From: G963701675 sp963701675
GTDB lineage: Bacteria > Planctomycetota > Planctomycetia > Gemmatales > Gemmataceae
Length of the DNA stretch: 64,000 bases
Assembly: GCA_963701675.1 (NCBI GenBank)
Contig: OY969623.1
Location: 5,580,001-5,644,000 of the forward strand
Reading direction: 5' to 3'
Numbering within the stretch: position 1 is the stretch's first letter; the number at the start of each line of letters is the position of its first letter. Of the stretch, positions 52,871-61,640 are shown one piece after another. Made by a program: the position numbers and the translations under genes. The notes beneath the pieces are model-generated. The model had not been told where the DNA came from. It ran no database searches and saw nothing but the letters and a program-made list of their open reading frames with translations.

Positions 52871-53203
52871 ATGGCGTTGCTGTACGCCGACGAAGATTTT
52901 GATTACTGTGTGGTTGAACGGTTGCGCCAACTTGGCCATGACATCACAACAGTGCAGGGAGCGCAACGACGTGGCGGCAGCGATTCTCAAGTACTCGCCG
53001 AGGCAACCGTTGATCGGCGCAGTGTACTGACTTTCAATCGCTGGGATTTCGAGCGCCTTCACAGGCAGAACCAGGCTCACGCCGGAATCGTTAGCTGCAC
53101 CCGCGATCAGGACGTCGATGCCTTTTCACTGCGCATTGACTTGTCAATTTCCAAGGCAGGGAACTTGGACGGCAAACACGTCCGTGTGAATCGGCGAGTC
53201 TGA
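52871..53203 (+). CDS. DUF5615 PIN-like toxin
   Basis: 110 residues with the DUF5615 N-terminus ALLYADEDFDYCVVERLRQL, GHDITTVQGA and the acidic SVLTFNRWDFERLH. These residues are the Mut7-C/PIN-like active-site positions. The middle GSDSQVLAEATVDRR is typical too. It is probably an RNase toxin paired with the DUF433 antitoxin gene 6 bp upstream. Confidence 0.85.
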   Translation: MALLYADEDFDYCVVERLRQLGHDITTVQGAQRRGGSDSQVLAEATVDRRSVLTFNRWDFERLHRQNQAHAGIVSCTRDQDVDAFSLRIDLSISKAGNLDGKHVRVNRRV

Positions 53204-53326
53204 ACAGCCGATTACCCGCAGACGCAATGCGGTTCGATAGGTGAGCGACGACTGCACTGCTACGAGACGGGCTTATCCGTTGCCCTCTCCCTGCAAACCG
53301 CATCCCCGGCAATTGCCGTGTAGACC

Positions 53327-54660
53327 TCAAGGTACTCCTCCAATTCCGCGGATTTCCTCTTCCGCGAACGCCAGGTCCTCTGCGCCAATAGGGTCGATGA
53401 AGCTCAAAAGAAGCGGACCTTTTGTACGCGGGACCACCGCTGTTGCAGCTAGAAGACTACTCGATGAGTCATCGGGGTGAAGCACTTGTGGAGCAAGCCT
53501 TAGCCTGGAAACCTTGTGCGGCGCACTGCTCCGAGCATGCGGTGATGGTATTGGTACCGGGGACCAGTCAGCATTGTTGATATAGACGGAGACCGAGTTC
53601 GCGGACCAGCAGGTAACTGCCAGATCAGGAGCCCCATCAGTGTTAAAGTCTCCAACCGCTGCTGCGGAAGCGCCTGCGCAACCGTCGGTCTGCTGCGCGC
53701 AGCGAAATCCCCGTTTCCATTGCCAAGCAAGGTACTAACGTTATTGCTGTCGCGATTGGACACGACCAAGTCCTGATCACCGTCGAAATTCAAGTCCGCG
53801 ACGGTGACGCTCAAAGGTGTGGTGCCTACAGCGTAGCTCTGGGAAGTGCCGAACCCGCCAATGCCGTCGCCGATCAATACGGTGACGTCGTTCGTAGTAA
53901 AGTTGACGACGGCCAAGTCTACGTGTCCATCCTCATTGAAATCACCGGCGGCGCTGCCGTGGGGAAATTTCCCTGTGTTGAAAGTGCCCTCCTTGGAGAA
54001 TGCCGAGCCGGTGTTAATCCATACACTTACTCGATCGCTGCCGCCTTCAGACACAAGCAGGTCTAGCATGCCGTCCTCGTTTACATCGCTGACTGTGGCG
54101 TACTGCGGAAGTGAGCCTCCCATGTACTCATTTCCATGCTGGAATGACCCATCGCCGTTGCCAAGCAGAACTGTTAGAGTTCCACTCAGACGATTGGTAG
54201 TGACTAGATCCAGATTATCGTCTCCATCAAAGTCTCCCATGGCGACGGACGTGGAGCCCGCGCCGGTGGGGTATACTCTTCCAGGCCGAAACGTCGCGTT
54301 GCCATTTCCTAAGAGCACGCTCACGTTCCCGCTTCCATAATTTGCCACGGCCAAGTCAAGTCGATCATCCTCATTCCAATCTCCCGCCACCATGGCATGG
54401 GGTTCTACCCCGCCTGTGCGAAAGGAGCCGACGTACTGAAATCTTCCGTTGGTACGGCCTCGGTACATGACGACGTTGTCGGACTGGTTGCTTGCTACGG
54501 CGAGGTCAAGTGTACTGTTGCCGTCGAAGTCGGCGGCGACAATGTCACGGGGATTCAATCCGGAAGGATAGCTGACCGCCGGCGCAAAACTCAGCAACGT
54601 TCGCTCCTCCAGCATTTCGAGTACCAAACACAACGACCGGACACGGCGGGATAGCGGCAT
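53327..54660 (-). CDS. Secreted FG-GAP/VCBS-repeat protein, frameshifted near the end
   Basis: ATG 54660 (MPLSRRVRSLCLVLEMLEER) begins with the planctomycete LEERTLLSF motif. Seven FG-GAP repeats (ADFDGNSTLDLAVASNQS, GDFDGDDNLDLVTTNRLS, GDFNEDGHVDLAVVNFTT) form a propeller. At about 53697-53703, in a GCGCGC run, the frame changes; the other frame continues GDFNTDGAPDLAVTCWSANS to a stop at 53327. The sequence before the stop is Ser/Leu-rich and unlike propeller. Calcium binding by the D-x-D-x-D-G loops is likely. The genes upstream are MntA and HepT. Confidence 0.75.
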
Positions 54661-54704
54661 GGGTGGGTTCCTTTCGAAGAAAGCGGTTGGAGGATGATAA
54701 CGCT

Positions 54705-54914
54705 CTACAGACAAAGCGTGCCAAGAGCTAGAGGAGGGCCAACAAAATAAAGAAATGTACTACGCCGATCTTGGGGTGCGCTCGACGGTGCAAGCATCGC
54801 TTCGACTTGGTTGTCGGCGCTGTAATCCGTGAGTGACTTGCCGCTGGTAAACGTCTCGAGTAGCAGGCAGGCTTGCCGAACGTCGTGCAGATACTTCGCG
54901 ATCTCAGGCCGCAT
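54705..54914 (-). CDS. Truncated HepT-like HEPN toxin
   Basis: 69 residues. The first 33 match a HEPN (DUF86) N-terminus: RPEIAKYLHDVRQACLLLET then SGKSLTDYSAD. The RNase motif R-x4-6-H and the second half are missing. The tail (APSSAPQDRRSTFLYFVGPP) is unrelated. It overlaps the MntA gene by 11 bp, the usual MntA-HepT order. It is probably inactive as a toxin. Confidence 0.6.
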   Translation of the reverse strand: MRPEIAKYLHDVRQACLLLETFTSGKSLTDYSADNQVEAMLAPSSAPQDRRSTFLYFVGPPLALGTLCL

Positions 54915-55224
54915 AGAGTACCTGACGATCGCGGTTTATGGATTCAAGAAAATACGGATTCTCCACGGCTTGGACTTCCACGAGGTCAACCTTGCGGTGA
55001 AGCAAATCTTCAAGCGCAAACCAAAGCCCGAAGTACGCTCCGGAATGCTCAGCGGGCTCGAGCGGGACGAAATCCACCAGGAAATCGACGTCGCTGCGGT
55101 CGGGATCAAACTCGCCAACCCCGGCTGAGCCAAATACCTCAAGCGTCCTTACTTGATATTTCCGGCACAGGCCCTCCAAGACGGGACGGTGTTGTTCAAT
55201 GAAGTCGATCATGGCAGTTTTCAT
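54904..55224 (-). CDS. MntA-like nucleotidyltransferase antitoxin
   Basis: ATG 55224 gives 106 residues. The minimal nucleotidyltransferase motif is EVFGSAGVGEFDPDRSDVDF with G-S and D-x-D for metal and NTP binding. LFALEDLLHRKVDLVEVQ-like helices follow. In type VII systems it AMPylates the HEPN toxin HepT. It starts 1 bp after the end of the WD40-kinase gene and overlaps the truncated HepT. Confidence 0.85.
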   Translation of the reverse strand: MKTAMIDFIEQHRPVLEGLCRKYQVRTLEVFGSAGVGEFDPDRSDVDFLVDFVPLEPAEHSGAYFGLWFALEDLLHRKVDLVEVQAVENPYFLESINRDRQVLYAA

Positions 55225-55225
55225 C

Positions 55226-57053
55226 TTAGCGGCTGCGGCCGATTTCCATCGCCCGCAGCCCCTGCCGATCGCTACCGAGCAACGCCTGCGGATTGACATC
55301 GGAAAAGATGAATGCCGCGCTGGAGATTCCTCCCGGCACTTCGGGCGAAGCCTGGATCAAGTCGCCGGTATGCACATTCCAAATGCAAAACCTCGCGTCC
55401 CCGGCAGTGACGAGTTGGTCCGGACCGTGCGCGCTCACATGCCATGCATGGCCGCCGTGGTCGGTGATGCAACGCAACTGTTCCCCGGATTTGAGGTCCC
55501 AGATTCGAACGGTACGGTCTTTTCCGCCCGACGCCGCCCAGTTACCGTCCGGCGAAACGGCCACGCACAGAACCCCGGCCGAGTGTCCCACGAAACGCTT
55601 TTGTTCCTCACCTGTACTGAGGTCCCAAAGTCGAACCGTGCCGTCCGATCCGCCGGATACTCCTAATTTCCCTGTCGGGTCAAAAGCTGAGGACATGACC
55701 AAACCGTCGTGTCCGCGGCAACATGCCCTTTCATGACTGGTTGCGCGGTCCCACAACCGAACGGTGCCATCGCAACTGGCACTGAGGCACCTTCCTTCCA
55801 TCCAAAGAGAAGTCAACCGAGCTAATGCTTTTGGAGTGTCCGTTGAAGCGGCGAATCTCCTCACCGGTGCTGAGGTCCCAAAGTATGACGCTGGCATCGT
55901 CTCCGCCGGTCAGAGCTTGCGGAACGCAGAATGGCGCGAGGGCGGCGCAGGCGCCTCCCGCGACAGGGAGCCTGCGAATGAGAGCGCCGCTTTCCATGTC
56001 CCAAACCGCCGGGTGTCCACCGCCATTCGTTATCACGATGAACCTGTTGAAGGGTGCGTACACAAGCCCCGCGGAAACGCTGCGTATCAGCTTGAGATCT
56101 GCATGGTCTTCGAATGGCCGAACGTCGAGTGGAAGGTCCGAACGCGTGAGAAATAGAACAAAGAACACTATTGCCAAAACCGGCAACGCTGCCCAACGAG
56201 CCAGTCTTAGCCACGGGCGGAGCATTGGGCGACCGAATGCGTGAGGATGGGTAAGCGCGTCAACCAATGTAGCGCAGCTCGGCCATCGGTTCGACGGCTT
56301 CTTACTCAAGGCACGTGCGACAATGGGTTGTTCCTCCGGCGGCAGCATCGTCAAGTCCGGAGGTCGATGCAAATGGCCGGCGACGATCTGTGCAGCCGTT
56401 CCGTCAAACGGAAGTCGCCCGCCTCGAAGCTGACAATACGTTACTGCGAGACAGTACTGGTCTGACTGGCGAGTCGTTTGGCCGTCGAAATACTCGGGTG
56501 CCGCATAGGCGACCGTAAGGTTCCCGGTGTGGCCGGTGACGGAGTGCCTAAGCACACGTGCCATGCCGAAGTCAGCGACGAGCAGTTCATTGTCCTTGAG
56601 AAGCAGATTTTGCGGTTTTAGGTCGCGGTGTTGTATTCCTTTCGAATGCAGAAAATCAATCGCATCAGCGGCCTGACGGAAGTATCCGAGAAGTTCGTCG
56701 CGCGGAATTCCGGTTTGCCCACTCGTAAGGGTCTCCTGGAGTCGGTCCATAAGTGTGCGATCAGCTAGGTCCATGGCAATGACTAGAAAGTCGTTGGTAA
56801 GATGCACACTAATGACGCGTATGAGATGCGGGTGCTCTACAGCGCGACATGCCTCCAGAGAGTTGTGTTCAATTTCAGCGGCCGCGCCGGCAACCGAAAT
56901 GAGCTTCAATGCAACTACTCCATCAGGGCCGTTTGCCTTCCATACTTCCCCGAAGCCGCCTCGTCCCAAGCAACAGACGAGTCGGTAGCCGGCGATTGGC
57001 TCCTCATCCGGATAATGCCTACTCGGAATCAATCCGTTGATCGGATTGAACAA
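55226..57053 (-). CDS. Ser/Thr protein kinase with WD40 repeats, frameshifted
   Basis: The kinase domain (from TTG 57053) has CLGRGGFGEVWKA, GVVALKLIS, IQHRDLKPQNLLL, VADFGMA and an APEYF activation segment; all are intact. One span (LPVLAIVFFVLFL) is near residue 295. WD40 repeats follow: ALTGGDDASVILWDLSTGEE and FNGHSKSISSVDFSLDG. Then the frame changes at about 55791-55799, where an extra A in ggaaggaagg explains it. The other frame continues ASCDGTVRLWD, SGGSDGTVRLWDLSTGEEQK and SGGKDRTVRIWDLKSGEQLR to 55226. A TGA in the same frame lies two codons before the TTG, so it is probably joined to the segment at 57060. Confidence 0.8.
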
Positions 57054-57059
57054 TGACGA

Positions 57060-57245
57060 TCAATGTGGTCTCCGTTGGACGCGGTCAACCCACTCCATTT
57101 GCCGGAGAGAAGCAATCCGCTGAGAAAGTGCGGAAGCGAGATCGGGCCTGTCGGCGCACAGCGCTGACACCCGTGGCGTCTGGCCACGCTCCATCTGCTC
57201 CTCCCATCGAAGCAGTAACTCGTCAAGAGCAGCGTCGTCATTCAT
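57060..57245 (-). CDS. N-terminal leader of the WD40 kinase, cut by an in-frame TGA
   Basis: 61 residues. DAALDELLLRWEEQMERGQT and CADRPDLASALSQRIASLRQ are the planctomycete kinase leader. It ends with TGA at 57060, but the frame then continues to the TTG used for the kinase. One nonsense change (for example CGA to TGA) would split a single protein. It overlaps the sigma-factor gene by 4 bp at its start. Confidence 0.65.
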   Translation of the reverse strand: MNDDAALDELLLRWEEQMERGQTPRVSALCADRPDLASALSQRIASLRQMEWVDRVQRRPH

Positions 57246-57835
57246 TGTTGGTGGGTTCGCAACGAAGGCCACTCGCCGCGCAAGGCGTCGTTCAGGCGGA
57301 GCTTCGCACTCTGCCATCGACGTTTTAAGGTGCGAAGCGGGATTGCCAATACGACCGAAGCTTCGGGCTGCGTGAGTCCTTGGTAAAACAGCAAGTCGAA
57401 CATCTCGCGATCCCCGTCGGGCAATCCGTTGATTTGTTCATGGAATTCGCCCCATTCCATGAGATTACTCGGCTCGCCGTCGTGGTCGATTCGGTCCAGT
57501 ATTTCTGGCTCGTCAGTGTATTGGACGGAATTGGCAGTCCAAGATTCTCGGGCCAGGTCGTGAAGCACCCATCGAATTTGCCGAGCGGCCAGACCGAAGT
57601 ACGCGCGCCCCGTCGCGGGTCGAACAGAATCTAACGCACGATTGATGCGTAGAAGGGCTTTTTGCAAAACGTCGTCCGTGTCTGCGATGGACCGAAGGTC
57701 TGTGTAGCGCCGGAACATTCGTCCAGCCAACACGCGGAAACGCTCGAGTGTGTGTTCCAATATCGCGACGCGCACGGACGCATCCCCGGCTTGAAGCTGG
57801 GCAAGCAGTTTTGTGGTGCAATGACTCGATGTCAT
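57242..57835 (-). CDS. ECF-type RNA polymerase sigma factor
   Basis: 197 residues. The region 2 pattern is RSIADTDDVLQKALLRINRA, with YFGLAARQIRWVLHDLARE. Region 4 has LPDGDREMFDLLFYQGLTQP, EASVVLAIPLRTLKRRWQ. It is followed, with 4-bp overlap, by the leader and kinase genes, so it is the second sigma-kinase unit in the window. The target promoters are unknown. Confidence 0.85.
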   Translation of the reverse strand: MTSSHCTTKLLAQLQAGDASVRVAILEHTLERFRVLAGRMFRRYTDLRSIADTDDVLQKALLRINRALDSVRPATGRAYFGLAARQIRWVLHDLARESWTANSVQYTDEPEILDRIDHDGEPSNLMEWGEFHEQINGLPDGDREMFDLLFYQGLTQPEASVVLAIPLRTLKRRWQSAKLRLNDALRGEWPSLRTHQQ

Positions 57836-58158
57836 GGGCGTGTGCTCTGCCTTCGTGCGGTCCGATTGTATCAGCGGGGGACGATGGCGCGAAATGATTT
57901 CTCAGAATTGCGACAACGATCGGTGATGCCGGCCCCCAAACTCGCATCGCCTGTTTTTTCGGTCTCGAACCTCCCCGCACAACTCATGCGCGCCTGAAAT
58001 TCGGCACAGACGGCAAGGTACGGTTCGAATTCCGCCAATTTCCCCTTCAGACGATTTTGCCATTCGAGACTTATCGCGCACAGTTTACCTAGTCACGGAC
58101 GCGGCCGGGTGGCCGTGCATATCTTCTGGTTGGAAATCTGGTTCACAAGGAGGCCGAG
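57836..58158. other. Divergent intergenic region upstream of the YTV gene
   Basis: 323 bp between the sigma-factor start and the YTV-protein start. It must contain both promoters. I see only the AAGGAGG ribosome-binding site at its right end and no clear palindrome or gene. Confidence 0.5.
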
Positions 58159-60030
58159 ATGAGGCCTAAGTTTGTATTTTCCATCGCCACATGCGCGATT
58201 GCGCTGACAATGACAACTGGATCGGCTCGGGCATCGCACTGCGGGGCAAGTGGTTATCCAAACGATTGCGGCACGCCGGATCAATGTTGCATGCCGGCCG
58301 TGCGCTATAAGGTTTGCTATCAAACTGTGCTCGAAGACCGGCCCCGTATCTGCTACCGGCCGGTTTATCACACGGTGCTTCGCGAATGTCGTTACACGAC
58401 TTACCAGCGTGTCTACGAACAACACCATCGCGAGTGCCGTTACACGACTTACCGCACCGAATACGAGAATTACCCAGTGACTCGTCGCACGGTGTGCTAC
58501 CGACCCGTTTACGAGCAACATGTTCGAGAGTGTCGCTACACTGTGATGCGGCCCTGCTACCAGGACTATCAAGTGCCGGTGCAATGGACGACGTATCGGC
58601 CGGTGTATCAGCAGCACGTGCAGTGTGTGCCGTACACGGTGATGAAGCCGTGCTACCAGGACTATCAAGTTCCGGTGCGCTGGACGACGTATCGGCCGGT
58701 GTACCAGCAGCACGTGCAGTGCGTGCCGTACACGGTGATGAAGCCGTGCTACCAGGATTATCAAGTTCCGGTGCGTTGGACGACGTATCGGCCCGAATAT
58801 CAGCAGCACGTGCAGTGTGTGCCGTACACGGTGGTTAAGCCGTGCTACCAGGATTATCAGGTTCCGGTGTGCTGGACGACCTATCGGGCCGAGTATCAGC
58901 AGCATGTTTGCAACGTGCCGCAGACGATGTATCACACCGTTACCGAACCACGCCAGCACCTGGTCCGCAGTTACACCTGCGAACCGGTTTGGACGGAGAA
59001 AGTGGTCACGGTCCAAACGGGTGATTGGCATACGGAACAGCACTATTGCCCCGGCCCGGTCGTAACCAAGAGTTGCCGGATGCCCGGCACATGGACATTC
59101 GACCCGTGCTCGTGCAAATCGCACTATTGTCCGGGACCGAAAGTATGCTACCCGGTGCAGTGCCCTGGCAAATGGGTATGCAAAAAGACCTGGGTGCCGC
59201 GAACCGAGTGCAAAACGGTGCGTTGCTGCCACTACGTTCGTCGTGAACATTGCAATGTCGTCAACTACAACGTTTGCAAGGTGGTGCCGTACACCGTTAT
59301 GAAGCAAGTTCCGTACACGACTTGCCGCATGATTCCGGAACAACACACCAAGATGGTGACGCAGCGCCGCTGCTACTATGTCACGGAACAGCATGTCCGC
59401 CATGTGCCGTACACCACCTGCCGGTTGATTCCGGAGCATCATTGCAAGATGGTGACGCAGCGCCGTTGCTACATGGTGCCGGAGACTCATGTGCGCCAGG
59501 TTCCTTACACCACGTGCCGCTTAGTTCCGGAACATCATTGCAAGATGGTGACGCAGCGCCGCTGTTGGATGGTGCCGGAGCAACACGTCCGTCAAGTGAC
59601 GTACACGACGTGCAAGCTCGTTCCGGAACATCATTGCAAGATGGTGACGCAGCGCCGCTGCTACATGGTGCCGGAAACGAAAGTTCAATGCATCCCGTAC
59701 ACCACGTGCCGGCTTGTGCCGGAGGAACGTACTCACGTCGAGATGTGCCGCCGGTGCCGGGTGATTCCGGAAGAGCGCTGCACGATGGTGCCGTACACGA
59801 CATGCCGCCTTGTGCCGCAAGAATGCGTCCGACAAGTGCCGACGACGGTATGCACGATGCAATCGTATTGCGTGACGGAAAAAGTCTGCCGCCGGATTCC
59901 GGTCTGCGTCCCAGTGTGTGATCCATGCTGCGAGCCGTCATGCGGCCACAAGCTCAGCCCGCATCAATGGCTTGGCCGACTCTTGAGTTGGTGCAAGCGT
60001 GACGAGTGCTGCGAACCTGCGGTTCACTAG
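58159..60030 (+). CDS. YTV-repeat cell-surface protein
   Basis: 623 residues with AAGGAGG before ATG 58159 and a signal peptide ending near GSARA-S. The mature protein is rich in Cys, Tyr, Arg and Val. Four 32-residue repeats like YTVMKPCYQDYQVPVRWTTY then RPVYQQHVQCVP come first. A linker follows (CSCKSHYCPGPKVCYPVQ). Five 32-residue repeats of a second type, such as YTTCRLVPEHHCKMVTQRRC then YMVPETHVRQVP, complete it. YTV proteins are a planctomycete family proposed to form disulfide-linked cell-wall material. Tyr and Cys spacing would allow cross-linking. The antisense strand has a long open frame that I reject. Confidence 0.88.
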   Translation: MRPKFVFSIATCAIALTMTTGSARASHCGASGYPNDCGTPDQCCMPAVRYKVCYQTVLEDRPRICYRPVYHTVLRECRYTTYQRVYEQHHRECRYTTYRTEYENYPVTRRTVCYRPVYEQHVRECRYTVMRPCYQDYQVPVQWTTYRPVYQQHVQCVPYTVMKPCYQDYQVPVRWTTYRPVYQQHVQCVPYTVMKPCYQDYQVPVRWTTYRPEYQQHVQCVPYTVVKPCYQDYQVPVCWTTYRAEYQQHVCNVPQTMYHTVTEPRQHLVRSYTCEPVWTEKVVTVQTGDWHTEQHYCPGPVVTKSCRMPGTWTFDPCSCKSHYCPGPKVCYPVQCPGKWVCKKTWVPRTECKTVRCCHYVRREHCNVVNYNVCKVVPYTVMKQVPYTTCRMIPEQHTKMVTQRRCYYVTEQHVRHVPYTTCRLIPEHHCKMVTQRRCYMVPETHVRQVPYTTCRLVPEHHCKMVTQRRCWMVPEQHVRQVTYTTCKLVPEHHCKMVTQRRCYMVPETKVQCIPYTTCRLVPEERTHVEMCRRCRVIPEERCTMVPYTTCRLVPQECVRQVPTTVCTMQSYCVTEKVCRRIPVCVPVCDPCCEPSCGHKLSPHQWLGRLLSWCKRDECCEPAVH

Positions 60031-60060
60031 GCCTGCCTTCAATTGGCGAACTTACAGAAG

Positions 60061-60095
60061 GCCTCATCCGCGTCGCCGGGTGAGGCTTTCGTTTT
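60061..60095 (+). terminator. Rho-independent terminator of the YTV gene
   Basis: A stem of GCCTCATCCG and CGGGTGAGGC (one mismatch) with a 6-nt loop, followed by a T-rich TTTCGTTTTG. It begins 31 bp after the YTV stop and sits before the convergent membrane-protein gene. Confidence 0.78.
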
Positions 60096-60157
60096 GTGGC
60101 CGTTCGCGCTCGGCCATGCGGCAGCGAACTTCGTGACGTTAACGGCGAACGTGTAGG

Positions 60158-61633
60158 CTACGGCATCGCATCGGTCACCGCCGGCTTCGGAATCGCCGGC
60201 TGTCGGCGGGCCTTCGCGTCCCAAAGCCGGATACCCACGTCATGCTCGGAGTTCCATGACATCTCGCCTCGAACGAGTTTGCCGCCGTCGTCTTTGCGGT
60301 CGAGTCCGACACTGTAGATGATCAGGCCGTCGGCAACGTCCTGAAAGAACAGTGGGTCCTTCGTGTACGGATCGATGGGAATCTTTGGCAGCAGCTTGGC
60401 GTCCACGAGTTCCTTCAGAGATTCCGGCCAACGACCGTGGGCGAGCCGGTACCGTTCCGCGGCCAGGGCAGCCACCGCGGATCGCATCTCTGCATTGACG
60501 CGAAGGCACGCTTCGTGGACCTTTACCAGCATCGGCATTTGCGAGCGAACGATGCGCGATTTTTTCGCCGTGCTGGCTTCTAGCACGATAAGAGGTGCGT
60601 GTTGCTCTTCCAGAGGTCGCCGGGCGATATCAACGGCTTCGGTCATTCCGCGAAGCAGATCGGCGTATTGGCCGCTTGTGCCCTCTTCGACCAGTTTCTC
60701 GAGAAGCACTTCGAAATCGACAGACCCGATCTTGTACTTCTCGCTACTATCGTAGCCATACTCGAACTCCGTCCGAAGATCCAATGGGATCGATTCGGGA
60801 CCGGCTTTGAGGGCGTGGTGCATACGTTCGGCAAAGGCCCGTTCCCCACGAATCGCATATAAATAGAGCGGCTCGGCCTCATCTTCATCCATTGCTTTCT
60901 GAAGCGCCGCAAGCGATGCGTCATTCGCCTCGCCTTGTGCGAGAACACGCTCCAGGCGGCGTACCATGGCGCCGCGGCAGGCAAGGCGAACCAACTGAGC
61001 AATCAGTGTAAGCTCATCACCGATAGAGCGGGAGGCATTCAATCCTGCATGAACCGCAAGAACTGCCGCTTCCATATTTTGGTTTTGTGCCTGCGCGATG
61101 GCATCGAAGCCCAGTAAACGGATAACCGTTCGCACCTCCTGGACATGATTTAACAGCAAATGCAAAGGGTTCGGGCCGTGCTGTTCCGGAAAGCGCCCGG
61201 CCGGCAAGTCGACGAGCCGGCGTGCTTCCCCGAGTGCCGGACCGACTTTTGCCAACTCCGATTCCAGTGCGGCCGCCTGGGCGTCGGTCAGGACTTCCGC
61301 CGAACCGACGCCGAGGAGCATTTCGTCGAGCGTGCCGCCCCATACGTTTGGAAGGAGCCTCTTGACGTGTAATATGTGGAGCGCCGAGTTTTGCGCGTCG
61401 GGAATCATCGATCGTTGGAGTTGGATCTCTTCCCAGCGCCAGCCTGGATCCGTGCGGTCTAGGTCGGCAAGAGTTTCGCTCAACTTCGTGTCGCCGCGAT
61501 GACCGACATACCAGATGTAGCCTACGAGCGAAAGGATTAGGCCGACTAGCAGGAATGCGAGAATCAGCAATCGTCGGGGCCAACGTGAAGTCGACGCGGT
61601 GCTCTCATTCTCTGTTCTGTTCATTCTTGTCAA
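60158..61633 (-). CDS. Hypothetical single-span membrane protein, planctomycete-type
   Basis: 491 residues. A short basic N-terminus and one span (LLILAFLLVGLILSLVGYIW, near 22-42) are followed by a mostly helical extracytoplasmic part. The C-terminus (AALAAERYRLAHGRWPESLK, IPIDPYTKDPLFFQ, LIIYSVGLDRKDDGG) resembles the end of pseudopilin-like proteins. No catalytic motif recognised. It lies 7 bp after the cytochrome/DUF1080 gene on the same strand, so it may be cotranscribed. Confidence 0.65.
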   Translation of the reverse strand: MTRMNRTENESTASTSRWPRRLLILAFLLVGLILSLVGYIWYVGHRGDTKLSETLADLDRTDPGWRWEEIQLQRSMIPDAQNSALHILHVKRLLPNVWGGTLDEMLLGVGSAEVLTDAQAAALESELAKVGPALGEARRLVDLPAGRFPEQHGPNPLHLLLNHVQEVRTVIRLLGFDAIAQAQNQNMEAAVLAVHAGLNASRSIGDELTLIAQLVRLACRGAMVRRLERVLAQGEANDASLAALQKAMDEDEAEPLYLYAIRGERAFAERMHHALKAGPESIPLDLRTEFEYGYDSSEKYKIGSVDFEVLLEKLVEEGTSGQYADLLRGMTEAVDIARRPLEEQHAPLIVLEASTAKKSRIVRSQMPMLVKVHEACLRVNAEMRSAVAALAAERYRLAHGRWPESLKELVDAKLLPKIPIDPYTKDPLFFQDVADGLIIYSVGLDRKDDGGKLVRGEMSWNSEHDVGIRLWDAKARRQPAIPKPAVTDAMP

Positions 61634-61640
61634 ATTCCAA

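Noticed and set aside
55298..55299. Upstream start of the MntA protein at 55299
   Set aside because: It would add 25 residues inside the end of the WD40-kinase gene with an Arg-rich, unconserved sequence. ATG 55224 fits the family length.
36897..57062. TGA recoded as an amino acid in this organism
   Set aside because: Many intact genes in the window stop at TGA, including the cytochrome b/c gene. Two isolated in-frame TGAs are better explained by mutation or sequencing error.
58093..59490. Long open frame (465 residues) antisense to the YTV gene, rich in His, Arg and Val
   Set aside because: It follows the 96-bp repeat of the YTV gene and has no ribosome-binding site or family similarity. 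Its codons are a mirror of the sense repeats.
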